Of a DNA stretch of 64,000 nucleotides, positions 35,075 through 45,147 are shown piece after piece; position 1 is the stretch's first letter, and the number at the start of each line of letters is the position of its first letter. The notes beneath the pieces are model-generated. The model saw only the letters and a list, made by a program, of their open reading frames with translations, searched no databases and was not told the DNA's origin. The DNA is taken from the NCBI GenBank assembly GCA_027405735.1, contig JAPEHQ010000013.1, positions 1,736,001 to 1,800,000 of the forward strand. The letters are read 5' to 3'. This stretch comes from Mucor racemosus. Its lineage: Eukaryota > Mucoromycota > Mucoromycetes > Mucorales > Mucoraceae. The position numbers and the translations under genes were made by a program.

Positions 35075-35765
35075 TATTTTACACACTAAACTTACAGGAC
35101 AATCCATATGACAATTCAATGTTAGCATGCCATAGCTTCTACATGGATATACTATATTATTATTTTTAACTCAATTGATAACATTTATAATATAGATAAA
35201 TTTAATTTAACACAGATAATTGTTCTTAAACTCACTTTCAATTTATGTAATTTGCTCAATCAAGTATACTACTGTAGTGTTCGGATCATTGAGATAAATT
35301 TATTGTGCATATTGAAGTAACGCCAGTATAGAATATAATCAAAGTGAGATAGTACAAGAAATTTGTATTGTAGTCGGCTTGAATTTCTTCATTATTCATA
35401 TTCAGTATTATACGTATCTTCTTTATAATCCAGGCTGAATTGACCTACATACATAGTCAAATCAGTATACAGAATGTAATGTATTTCAACTGGCTGCTAA
35501 AATGGCATATAGAATATGAAATCATTTATGATATATTAATTGAGCTCAGGATATAGCCCCATAGATATTGTACATCAAACGTTTATTACACCTTTTCTTT
35601 TTCTTTTCTCTCTCTCTTTCTGATCCTATTTACCACTTTTTCACAAATACATTAATAAAAACATATACAATCAGGATATACAAGTATTACGAGTATGTAT
35701 GACACAAGTAGTGTTCGGTTTTAACATACGAGAACTAACATTTGGTCGATTATAATTTAAGCTAA

Positions 35766-38700
35766 ATGTCCAGCATCCATAAGAAGAAAGAACAGAGGGA
35801 TGCTTTTGATGGCACCCAAACTAGTTACCCGCCTCAATGGAACACTTCAAGTGGAAAAAAAAGAGAACATCCATCATCATCATCCACTGCAGCTCCCATA
35901 ATAAAAAGGCCAAGGACGTCTGGAGTTTCTTCTCAGAGACTGATGGATAGCTTCTATCAATCTATGCGTGATAATATTACAAATACGATTAAACCTATTA
36001 TTGGTAAAGATAAAAAGCTGATAGAATTAAAGAAAACGATGTCTGAAGCGAAGAGGCTCCCTCCTGGAATCCTTAGCAATGCTGAGAAAATATGTAACTG
36101 TAATCAAGGTGAATTAAGCGATTATCTTGAACACCATACTCTTAAGCGAAACTTTGTACACTGGCAAGACTATGTGAAAGAAAATTTTGACAACATTGTA
36201 TTATCTTTTTCATCAGAACCATCAAGTTCTTCAGAAAAAACATTACAGCAACCATCTCAAGCTGAATCTTCTAGCCTCATCCCTTCTCTTCGTCGAGAGC
36301 TCTCTGCAATGGATGTAGTATCTGAAGTATCTTCAATCTCTGGTGCTCCAACCGAAATGTCAGACATTTCCATTGAAAAAGAAGAAGAAAGCATGGAATA
36401 TCGTACCTGTACAGTATCATTTAAAAGCATATTACGAAAAGATGTAAATCCACAGATTGCTGAAGCATTTCTACGCAAAGTAAATGCTGCATTATATAAT
36501 GTATCTGATTATCTCATGGATATCCAACTGGTCGTTTTCACATTGATGCTCTCTATGAAATCATCGCAATTCGTGGTTGCTCAAAATGGAGATGTAGAAT
36601 ATAACAAGTGCCAAGGTTTCCCAATTGAAAGTATCCTTCCATCAGACTTTCGAATGAAATCTGACACCAAATTTTCTGCTCCTCCATTGTCATCAGACGC
36701 TGTCAAGTCTGAGTTCTTCTGCAAAAACTTGAAGCAACTCTTCCAAAGTCAACACATCGACTACCTCCATGTTACATTATTTGGAAAAAAGGGATCAAAA
36801 AGCACAAATCCTATATTTCATGCTTTGGCCGAAAGTAATCATCCGTTGATATCGTCATTTTCTCAGGAAACTCCTCGATCTGCTAATGAATTGATGCAAG
36901 TAGCTTTGAACCTATATAAAGTCAACTTGAAGAATATGTGGTCTGGTAACAAGTTATTCAACAAGATATTGAATAAGGTGATTGAAATCCTCCTCCTGAT
37001 ACATCTTGCTCCCAAACGCGAGAAAAAATATCAGGATTACATTGAATCAAAGTCAAAAGATGATCATGAAAAAGATGATGTTTCAAAGCCTTCTCGAAAT
37101 TCGTTCCACAACGCCATTCGATCAGAGAAGCACAAATTGAAAAAGTATCAGAGAAAGGCTCAAGGTAAAGGAGAAGATAACAAGTGGTTTGTATTAGCTG
37201 AAAAAAGCCAACAGCGAATCAACAATATGCATCAAAGTTTCAGACGCCCTGATCGTGATAAACCTCTTCAAGAAGAATTTGGGTCAGCCTCCAATGATAA
37301 TATTGTCCCGATCGAAGAAATCATCCCATTTAATGAAGTTCTGGAGGAGGAAGAAATGGAGGAAGCAGAATCAGATGATCGTGATGTAACAAGACGACGA
37401 ATTTTAACACTGAAAGCTGTTATAAAAGACCTTATGTTTAATCATTATGGTGAGACTATTACCGATAATCATTTTAAAGAGGAGGTTTCAGATATTACTC
37501 CTGCTGAAACTGCAGTATGTTTAATGTTATCAAACACATTGCTTCCATATATACCAAACAAAGAAAATTATGGTCATATTGGATTTCAACTTCCATTCTT
37601 ATTGTTAGCTAATGATGTGCTTCAATCAGTTGGATATAATAAATTCGTAATGGACTTGTGCCCCACATCCTCCCATGCATCTTTGAGTGCTTTACGATTA
37701 GATGCTCCATCAATTTATGCTTTATGCAGTCAGAAGAATGAAGGCGATCAGATGACCATTTTCGACTTTCAAGGTTATGTCATTGACTCAGTTGTTAAAG
37801 CACGTACCTACAAAGATGCAGTATTCAACTCTTTTTTCGACATTCGTGCTATTAATAATGCTTGTAAATCATATAAATTAACTTTTGCTCATAATGTGAT
37901 AATTTCACCTGGACTTAAATCTGCAAGAATCTTAGGAAATAGACCTATCAAAGACCAAGCTACCAACACAAACACCAACGCAAACTTGATCGACATTGAT
38001 TGGGACACTGTCAAAGATTTACAGTCGAGAAGCAATCAAGAATTGAAATCTGACATTGCTGATATAGGACAACAGATTCAGAATGTTTCTGCACTATTAA
38101 AAGAGCACAGCAGACAATTCAGACGAGACAATTTTTCTACAAGAATCAAAGATTTAAAAATTCAATGGAAGAATGATCATAGTAAATATCAGGAAATCCA
38201 AAAATTGAAAGCAGATAGATTCAATGCTTTTAGTGCTCTACAAGCGACGAAGCAACAGCTTGCTGATCTTAGGAGTCAACAATATTATTCAAGAAAAGCC
38301 ATTCAGTATCGCAATAAGAATATACCAAGTATTGCAAGGACTGAAGAAATTCATAATGAAGAATCCCTTGGAAATTTGATATTCTCAGGAACAGACAATG
38401 GTCTCAAAGTTATGACTGAAACAGTTGCTGTTGACATTAACAAGTATAAATACTGCTTAAATCTGCATAACAAATACTCTCCTCTTGCTTCTGATAATGA
38501 CAACGATGATCTTGATGCAGCATCTGACGTTTTCCAGACCCTTCCAGAATCGTATAAGATGTATGCCGAAGATATTGATTTCGGCTCTGGTCAATTCAGA
38601 AAGAGGAAAATGATGGAAAAAGACAAACAAAGCACAGAAGGCAGACAAGTAAAGATGATTGAAACCAAACTGTCCAAATCTAGTGTATATTTATCAAAGA

Positions 38701-39353
38701 ATGTTGATGAAATTCAGAGCAGATTGGTTAATCGTAAGGAAGATATCAAAACGCTCCGTGCATTCTACTATTCAAAGAAAATGGCTAATTTAACAAGAAG
38801 TACTGAATGCAATGACAAAAGATTTCGCTCCGGTGCTGCCTCCAAAGAAAGATCTTTTTGTGTTGGTAGACGTCCACAAGCGTCCCTTATAATGTTTATT
38901 GGGGATAGAGGCACTGGTGTTGGTTCGAGGCTGAAAGGCCATCTAAAATACGGAGGTAAATGGAAGCCAAAACTGCATGCTGTTTCTTCTGCTATCCATT
39001 TTATAAATGAACACAAGACATCCCAAACTTGTATGTTTTGTTTTGGTCCACTCACACATCCCAAAAGAACTAGTAAAGATAAATCAGCAAAAAAGACAGT
39101 AAATGGTGCTTTTTGGTGCCTTAATCCAAGATGTATTTCTGTCAGATCTCACAAGCCAATTCAATCAAGAGACAAAACATCCGCTTTGGCTATTGCTGTA
39201 TCTGGCCTTTCTAATTTAATTTTTAATGAGCCATTACCAGTGTTCAATCCTAAACCCAGTCAATCCTATACTGGTATTTTCACCAAGACCAACGCTTTCT
39301 GTTCAAGAAATGAGCATGGGGACGGCAGCGGTGCTGCATCAGCGGAGGCTTGA
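35766..39353 (+). CDS. Fanzor-like RNA-guided nuclease (TnpB homologue)
   Basis: One intronless frame of 1195 aa in a window where other genes average several introns. The C-terminal third has the layout of the TnpB/Fanzor nuclease: RuvC-I Asp877 in SGTDNGLKV, a Gly-rich FIGDRGTGVG strand near 1046, then INEHKTSQTC with Glu1082, a zinc ribbon C1089-x2-C1092 ... C1118-x4-C1123, and RuvC-III Asp1136 in HKPIQSRDKTSALAI. Fanzor proteins use an RNA from the element's end to guide DNA cleavage; that activity is inferred here. The Gly-rich strand has no Glu at the usual RuvC-II place, so Glu1082 may serve instead, as reported for many Fanzors. The N-terminus is long: low-complexity with a possible NLS (IIKRPR), an acidic patch at 526-540 and a coiled coil ~749-840. 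No stop or frameshift is seen. Confidence 0.75.
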   Translation: MSSIHKKKEQRDAFDGTQTSYPPQWNTSSGKKREHPSSSSTAAPIIKRPRTSGVSSQRLMDSFYQSMRDNITNTIKPIIGKDKKLIELKKTMSEAKRLPPGILSNAEKICNCNQGELSDYLEHHTLKRNFVHWQDYVKENFDNIVLSFSSEPSSSSEKTLQQPSQAESSSLIPSLRRELSAMDVVSEVSSISGAPTEMSDISIEKEEESMEYRTCTVSFKSILRKDVNPQIAEAFLRKVNAALYNVSDYLMDIQLVVFTLMLSMKSSQFVVAQNGDVEYNKCQGFPIESILPSDFRMKSDTKFSAPPLSSDAVKSEFFCKNLKQLFQSQHIDYLHVTLFGKKGSKSTNPIFHALAESNHPLISSFSQETPRSANELMQVALNLYKVNLKNMWSGNKLFNKILNKVIEILLLIHLAPKREKKYQDYIESKSKDDHEKDDVSKPSRNSFHNAIRSEKHKLKKYQRKAQGKGEDNKWFVLAEKSQQRINNMHQSFRRPDRDKPLQEEFGSASNDNIVPIEEIIPFNEVLEEEEMEEAESDDRDVTRRRILTLKAVIKDLMFNHYGETITDNHFKEEVSDITPAETAVCLMLSNTLLPYIPNKENYGHIGFQLPFLLLANDVLQSVGYNKFVMDLCPTSSHASLSALRLDAPSIYALCSQKNEGDQMTIFDFQGYVIDSVVKARTYKDAVFNSFFDIRAINNACKSYKLTFAHNVIISPGLKSARILGNRPIKDQATNTNTNANLIDIDWDTVKDLQSRSNQELKSDIADIGQQIQNVSALLKEHSRQFRRDNFSTRIKDLKIQWKNDHSKYQEIQKLKADRFNAFSALQATKQQLADLRSQQYYSRKAIQYRNKNIPSIARTEEIHNEESLGNLIFSGTDNGLKVMTETVAVDINKYKYCLNLHNKYSPLASDNDNDDLDAASDVFQTLPESYKMYAEDIDFGSGQFRKRKMMEKDKQSTEGRQVKMIETKLSKSSVYLSKNVDEIQSRLVNRKEDIKTLRAFYYSKKMANLTRSTECNDKRFRSGAASKERSFCVGRRPQASLIMFIGDRGTGVGSRLKGHLKYGGKWKPKLHAVSSAIHFINEHKTSQTCMFCFGPLTHPKRTSKDKSAKKTVNGAFWCLNPRCISVRSHKPIQSRDKTSALAIAVSGLSNLIFNEPLPVFNPKPSQSYTGIFTKTNAFCSRNEHGDGSGAASAEA

Positions 39354-39438
39354 ATCTGGTAAGTTGTAGTAAAAATTGGCTAAGCTATATGGCATTTACT
39401 AATATGGTAATTATTATACTCGCAAGATTCAAGTTTTC
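39354..39438 (+). other. Fanzor element right end, candidate guide-RNA region
   Basis: Only 85 bp separate the nuclease stop codon from the proposed element end, including the right inverted repeat. In TnpB and Fanzor loci the guide-RNA scaffold overlaps the nuclease 3' end and runs to the element end, with the guide read from flanking DNA. By analogy, the scaffold would lie here and in the last part of the gene. No secondary structure was computed. Confidence 0.35.
39412..39433 (-). repeat. Right inverted repeat of Fanzor element
   Basis: Perfect inverse of 35053-35074 over 22 bp, five bases inside the right direct repeat. Confidence 0.8.
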
Positions 39439-39448
39439 GGGTATTACT
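39439..39448 (+). repeat. Right 10-bp direct repeat of Fanzor element
   Basis: GGGTATTACT, the partner of 35037-35046. Confidence 0.65.
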
Positions 39449-39744
39449 TTATGCAAAATTCATCGTTTTAATATTTTAATGAATTTTACGAGCACCCAAG
39501 ACATAAAAACTAGGGTCCAGAGCAAAGATGACATTGTTCAACATATCGAGTTTTGCTCAATATTTATTTTTTTAAGAAATAATGTTAAATATTGCTATTC
39601 AGCTGCGATTTGCGAGAGTAGGGTTTTTAACATTAGCTTGGTAAATCAGTAAACACCTCCTATTTTTTTTTGCTGAAGCATGAAATATGCATGCCGAAGA
39701 AATTTATTATTATAATACAGTATGTGCATATGTCGATAAATGAT

Positions 39745-41963
39745 TTAAATAGGAACTGTTTCCTTTTTAAGCCATGCAGTAGCTAATTCATCATGAGCAA
39801 CAAGAGGAGCAAGCTTGGCTAAGCATTCTTCATGATAAGCATTGACCCACTTGATTTCAGTAGGAGACAAAAGATCAACATCAATCAAATTAAGACCAAT
39901 AGGTACGATAGTGACATGTTCGAAACCCAAGTAACCACGGCCACCAAAGTTGTTTGGAGTCTCGACATCCTTCACAAGAATGACATTTTCGATACGGATA
40001 CCAAATTTACCATCTTCATAGTAACCAGGCTCATCAGTAACGGTCATACCAGCAGCAAGGGCAGTGTCATTATAATGAGGACGGATACCGATACCATGAG
40101 GACCTTCATGAACATTCAAGAAAGAACCAACGCCGTGACCAGTACCATGCAAGAAGTTCAAACCGTCTTTCCAGAGATGTTGACGAGCAAAGGGGTCGAG
40201 CAAATAACCAGTAGTGCCCTTGGGGAAAACAGCTTCGTCAATGGCAATGTGGCCTTGAAGAACACGAGTGAAGCATCTCTTTTCATAAGCAGAAGGGGTT
40301 TTGAAGTGATAGGTACGAGTAACATCAGTAGTACCATCTTTGTATTGTCCTCCGGAATCACAGAGGTAGATATTGGCAGGGTCAATGATCTTACAAGTTT
40401 CTGGCTCAGGCTTGTAATGAATGATAGCGCCATTGGAACCGGTTGATGAAATAGTAGCAAAAGATAATCCGACATAATGATCTTGAACGGTACGGAATTG
40501 TTCAAGACGATCAGCGGCTTCAACTTCACTCAATTTTTCACCAGCAAGTAACTTATTTTCGAGCCAGGCAAAGTAATGAACAAGAGCGGCACCATCACGG
40601 AGATGACAATCACGCATACCTTGCAATTCTTCCTTAGTTTTGATGGCCTTGGAATCGGTAATGAAAGATCTCTCCTCTGAAACGTTAGTCTATAATAATT
40701 GAAATTTAGTCTTTTTTAATGATGGCCTTTTCCTTTTCCTTTTTTTTTTCAATTACCTCTCCAACAGCAACTTCCACAGCTAAACTAGTCTTGTTGTTAA
40801 CCAATACTTTCTTTCCATCTAATTTCAATTCCTTAAGGTCGGAAAAGAATTGAGTATAAGGTTTGGTGGTGACGGCAGAACCCAGGTGTGATTTAACTTC
40901 ATCTGTCAATTTGTCCAAGTCTAAATATAAAATGGCCTCATTTTCATTGACGATAGCATAAGAGAAAAATACAGGGTTGCATTCAATATCGGAGCCTCTA
41001 AGATTGAACAACCATGCAATCTCATCCAAGGCAGAAACGACAGTGCCGTATGCCTTTTTATTCTTGACATGGGCACGCAATTCGCTTAATTTATTTTGGA
41101 CAGATTTACCTAATGGCTCAAATGTTAATTACCTTTTACGGAATTAGTTGACTTTTTCATATGTTACCTGTAAATTCAACAGGTTGTACAAAGATTTTAT
41201 CCTTTGGTGCCTCGGGTCTATCTTTACCCCAGGCGAGATCAATCAAATTATCATGGATAGGGACTAATGATGATCCAAGAGGATCAAGTTGAACATTAAG
41301 TTGATGAGCGTCAACTGGAAAAGAAAGAACGAGATTAATCGACATTGAATAACAGATTTCAAGATTGCATTATTACCAGCATTAATAAGGGTAGGGTCAA
41401 GACCAATACGGGATCCAGCAGGAAGATTCTAGATGATGGAACATTTGATTAAAATGGGATGTGCATTCCTAAGTTTTATAACATACCTTGACCAAATACT
41501 CTTGCCATGTAGGTACACCTGGAAGACCTTGTTTCATTAAAGTCCAGTTATCATCCAATTGTTGAGATGCTTGCAAAAAGTAGCGACCATCAGTAAACAA
41601 AGCAGCTTCTGTGCTAGTAACAATTGCGAAACCTTAAAGCGATAATACCGTGAGAAAAGTTTAATTGGTACCTATATATTCGAATACTCTACCAGCAGAA
41701 CCAGTGAAACCTGAAATCCAATGGCGACGTTTATCACAATCAGCAATATATTCACTCTAAAAAAAAAGTTAATTATGGTTGCTATGGTTTCCATGAAGCA
41801 AATTTACCTGGTGAGCATCTTCAGAAGGGGCAAGGCTATTTTGTGATAGTTTATGAGAATTTGATCGAAATTCAGCATTGAAATTTACTTACAAAACATC
41901 AACTTGATGTTCTTTCATTTGAGAGCGAAGGCTTGCAAGACGATCTGAAGTAGCAGTGGGCAT
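39745..41963 (-). CDS. Xaa-Pro aminopeptidase (aminopeptidase P)
   Basis: Eight exons (41893..41963, 41808..41835, 41693..41756, 41487..41632, 41377..41428, 41168..41314, 40757..41109, 39745..40689) encode 601 aa, close to cytosolic XPNPEP1. The enzyme removes an N-terminal residue before proline and uses two metal ions. The M24 'pita-bread' ligands are all visible with family spacing: Asp398 and Asp409 ([13 protein letters not shown]), His472 (HGTGHGVG), Glu507 ([10 protein letters not shown]) and Glu521 (RIENV). Upstream lie the PSEDAHQSEYIA and GFTGSAGFA motifs of the creatinase-like N-terminal domains. Introns are 51-67 nt, and one exon is only 28 nt. A CRE-like GACGTCAT lies about 100 bases upstream. 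The next gene diverges. Confidence 0.95.
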
Positions 41964-42284
41964 TTTTTATTGTATTTTAAAGTTAAGAGAAAAGAATGAA
42001 AAGAGTTTCTTTGGAAAATTGAGTCTTTATAGTTCGGGAAACGCATTATAAGATTATGGGATGCGACGTCATTTGAGTGAGCAAAATTCAAGTAGTACTG
42101 GAAATATTTACCGACTGAAGAACTGACTGAACATCTTGACTCACGGAACTACAAAAAGGAGCCAAATAGATGAACACAATTGGGGATTTTATACACACCC
42201 AGATTCCTATTTATTTCTTTCCCTTTTCCCTCATTGCTTTCCCTTTTTCCTTCTCAGTCTTAATAAACCAGAAAAAATTTGAAA
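41964..42284. promoter_or_regulatory. Divergent promoter, aminopeptidase P / Sds3-like
   Basis: 321 bp shared by two divergent genes. GACGTCAT at 42065-42072 is a CRE/ATF-type site. The right half is pyrimidine-rich (CTTTCCCTTTTCCC) just before the Sds3-like start, a common feature of fungal leader regions. Confidence 0.5.
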
Positions 42285-43742
42285 ATGTCACAAAATAAAG
42301 TAGATGATGCTTACATGATAGAAAATAGCAATAGAATTCAAACAAGAAGAGCAAGCAGGTCAGCTCGCTCTGCTTCGCCCGTCATGGAAGAAGAAGTTTC
42401 TTCTCCTGTTTCTTCAGTTGAACTTAATCAAAACATTGGTAGTCAAGTAACTAATAATAGCCTTATATCTAATGGCGGTCGTGTTACGCGGTCTCAATCT
42501 GTTGAAAGCAGTGGTTATGAAACTACCGATTCAAGAAAAAGAAAGAGAAAAGCAAAGAACAACGGTTCAAGCAATAAAAAGAGAGTAGGTGATTCATACT
42601 CTAAAGCAACTCCTCCTCCAGTAGCATCAGCGTCAGTAGCAACTCCTCCTATGAATACCAATGTACAAAATGGCAGTAATTTAAATGGAGAAGGTGAGCG
42701 TGAAACAAGAAATACCGCCCAAAGGATTTCCAAAGAAGCTAGAGAAGCAAAGAGAGCACAAAGAGATCTTATCATTAAAGAAAGGTTAGCTAAAAAAGAA
42801 GCCGTACAATGTATACAAACAAATCATTAAGCATTCTTATTTCAGATTAACTGAATTGGATAAGCTTGAAAAGGCTGTCAAGGATGGATCACATTCTGAA
42901 TATCATAAATTATTAAATGATATAGAAACAAAAAGAACTAAAATGCTAAATGTAGCAGAAATGCGTAGATCACTTGCAGAAGGCAATGTGAATAATTTCT
43001 TTAATTCCCAAAAATATGCAGCATATTCACAGTACTATGTAAGTATAAAAAAAACTTTGTTATTCTTATTCTGTTTAGTAACCATGGTGATTTTCAAGTG
43101 GGACAAGTTAGCTCTCCGACGATCCATGATACAGCATGTGCAACGTAAAATTAATACATTGGAACAAGAATATTACTCAAATCATGTTCAAAGTAAGTTT
43201 GATTGGGTATTATATGATTTTATACAGAAAATAACTCGTGAAATAGGCTCTTTAGATGATGAACATTTAAGTGAATGGGTACCTCCTGATAGACCTTCAA
43301 TGATTAATATCCTTTTTTTTTATACGATTTCAAAATTTCATTAATATTTTTCCTAATTTAATACACCTATTTACCCTTAACAAACATTCTACGTTCTTTA
43401 ACATTAGGTTTAACTGAAGACGATGCCGAAAACGATATCGAGTGGGCAAAACAAGATCCAGCTGTCGAAGAGCCCATCTATGCAACATCAAATGCTTCAT
43501 ATCAACAACAACAACAATACCCCAATAAACAACATCAATTATCTTCTCCTACTACTACTTATTTTCGACATGATACACCTCCTACTACATCAACTCGTGA
43601 TTCTCCACCATTGGATATGTTGGCATCGCTGGCCGATCGTCATCACCAACAGGATTTTAAAGAAGAACCAACAGAAAAGTCCTATAATTTACCTCCATTA
43701 AACCCATGGCGATATGATGAGAGACCATCGTTACCTACTTAA
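42285..43742 (+). CDS. Sds3-like putative Sin3-HDAC subunit, with U12-type intron
   Basis: Exons 42285..42784, 42846..43038, 43099..43306 and 43408..43742 encode 411 aa. A charged, Ser-rich N-terminus with basic patches (RKRKRKAK, KKR) precedes a helical core: ELDKLEKAVKDGSHSEY, a KLLNDIE-type helix, and AEMRRSLAEGN. This pattern resembles Sds3/BRMS1-type subunits that scaffold Sin3 histone deacetylase complexes. That assignment is moderate; another nuclear coiled-coil regulator is possible. The C-terminus is Gln/Pro-rich. The first two introns are ordinary (61 and 60 nt). The third (43307..43407, 101 nt) has no GT donor; it begins ATATCCTTT, the U12 5' consensus, and ends TTAG, and joining there restores the frame. 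Confidence 0.65.
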
Positions 43743-44051
43743 AACACCGCTATCTTTCAGTTGTATAGTTTTCCTGAACCCTAAATACATACATTAAAAT
43801 ATATCTTTCTTATACATAAGTATACAATACACACACGCTCACTTACACACAAACACACAAATTACATGTTCATATCAATGTCTTTTAGTTTTTTTTTGTT
43901 TGTATTTATATACACACGTTTCTTTAAACTCAAATGTTAGTTAAAAAATAAAAACATATGCATCCTTAACTTTTTAAGACATTTTAGAATAGAATTTATG
44001 AAAGGGTAGATGAAAAATGATTACGTTTATTTAATAGAGAAAACATTTTCT
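43743..44051. other. Convergent intergenic spacer
   Basis: 309 bp between convergent genes, with CA-rich text (ACACACACGCTCACTTACACAC) near 43830. Presumed 3' UTRs only. Confidence 0.5.
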
Positions 44052-44840
44052 TTAAGCAGAACGATTGGCCTTGTCCAAAACAGCATCATAATCAACCTAT
44101 TTGAGATAGTGTTATATAAATAAAACGCTGCCATAATTAAATATCAATATATTTTATATTACCTCAGAAGTATCAGTGCCTTGGATCTCAATGGCTAAAC
44201 CAACCAACTTTCTACGAAGAGCATCCTTACTGGAAGCGTACAACATCTTTTGACGGACCTTGGAGGTATCAGGAATCCTAAATAACGCGTTTTTTTTTAG
44301 AACAAGATCATTCTAAAAGTAAACTGTGTATTGACTTACCAAGAGTAGAATGTAATCTTGCTTCTCTTACCCTCTCCAGGCTTTTCAAAATCGAAATCAT
44401 AGACAGCATAACGAGGTTCAGCTTCAGGGAGTTCACCCAAGAATTCATCGTATTCAGAGTTTTCGGCCTTCTTTTCAACAACAATTTCCTTGTTGTCATC
44501 TATTTGCACGTAATTCCAGTTAGATTTTATATACATTATCTCTCTTTCTATCGAGAACTTACCAGATAACTTGAAGATGATATACTTGTACTTTTTACCG
44601 ATCTTGAGCTCTTGATAGGAGGTAAGACATTCCTCGTTGACTGCAACACCAGATGACTAGAAATTTAAGATTTTAGTACTTGGCATACTTCCTTGGCTCT
44701 TTTCTGTAGTTTTTAGAATAAACACGAGAAATAAAAATATGAGCTATTTCTCTAGCCTTTTGGCTTCAAGAAAATCATATTTTTGACCCTATTGATCGAT
44801 ATTCAAACGGAAAAGAAATTCTTCAAGTTCAACTTACCAT
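44052..44840 (-). CDS. Cofilin / actin-depolymerising factor
   Basis: Exons 44838..44840, 44563..44656, 44340..44499, 44163..44277 and 44052..44096 encode 138 aa, the usual cofilin size. Exon 1 is the ATG alone, followed directly by GTAAGT; the first intron is 181 nt, longer than others in the window. The ADF-homology fold is recognised by [42 protein letters not shown] and [18 protein letters not shown], the last being the actin-binding long helix. Ser2/Ser3 are the potential inhibitory phosphorylation sites by analogy. It severs and depolymerises actin filaments in the cytosol. The gene diverges from a ZCCHC10-like gene. Confidence 0.95.
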
Positions 44841-45147
44841 TTTTTAAAAAACTTAAATTTATATTTAAAACGAAAAAAGAAGAAAAAAAAAAGGAAAAAA
44901 AGAATCCTGGAGAATATAAAGAGAGATACATACCGTAGAGGATACTTGGCTGGAATACAAAAAAGGCTGCCAAGATACGTCATGTCGGGTATCTACAGAT
45001 GTTTTTCAGCTTTGTTTGATGGTTTTGTTAGGTTGCAATCTGTGCTGGGTTACCTCGACCACAACACGTGATTGCGACACAAAGAAGCAGTTTTTTTTCC
45101 ATTCAAAAAATCTTTTATAGGGTCATACTTGTATAACTTTTCGAGAT
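44841..45147. promoter_or_regulatory. Divergent promoter, cofilin / ZCCHC10-like
   Basis: 307 bp. TACGTCAT at 44976-44983 is CRE-like, and CACGTG at 45065-45070 is an E-box. An A-rich tract lies next to the cofilin start. Confidence 0.45.

Larger units (their letters stand above)
35047..39438 (+). mobile_element. Fanzor-carrying DNA element
   Basis: The 4392-bp segment is bounded by GGGTATTACT direct repeats. Just inside these lie 22-bp perfect inverted repeats (35053-35074 and 39412-39433, core CTTGAATCTTGCGAGTATAA). The only gene is the 1195-codon Fanzor-like frame. No transposase is present, so the element would depend on an enzyme supplied in trans. A 10-bp duplication fits Mutator-like elements best (8-11 bp), and Fanzor proteins have been described in several eukaryotic DNA transposon superfamilies including MuDR. 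The superfamily assignment is inference. Confidence 0.65.

Noticed and set aside
37909..37935. SPGLKSARI as the Fanzor RuvC-I motif
   Set aside because: It resembles the DPG-type motif but has Ser instead of Asp. GTDNGLKV at residue 877 has the Asp and the right distance to the zinc ribbon.
43193..43228. Apparent 36-nt GTAAGT...CAG intron in the Sds3-like gene
   Set aside because: Removing it puts the frame into a stop codon, and 36 nt is shorter than any other intron here. Reading through keeps a sensible helix and the frame.
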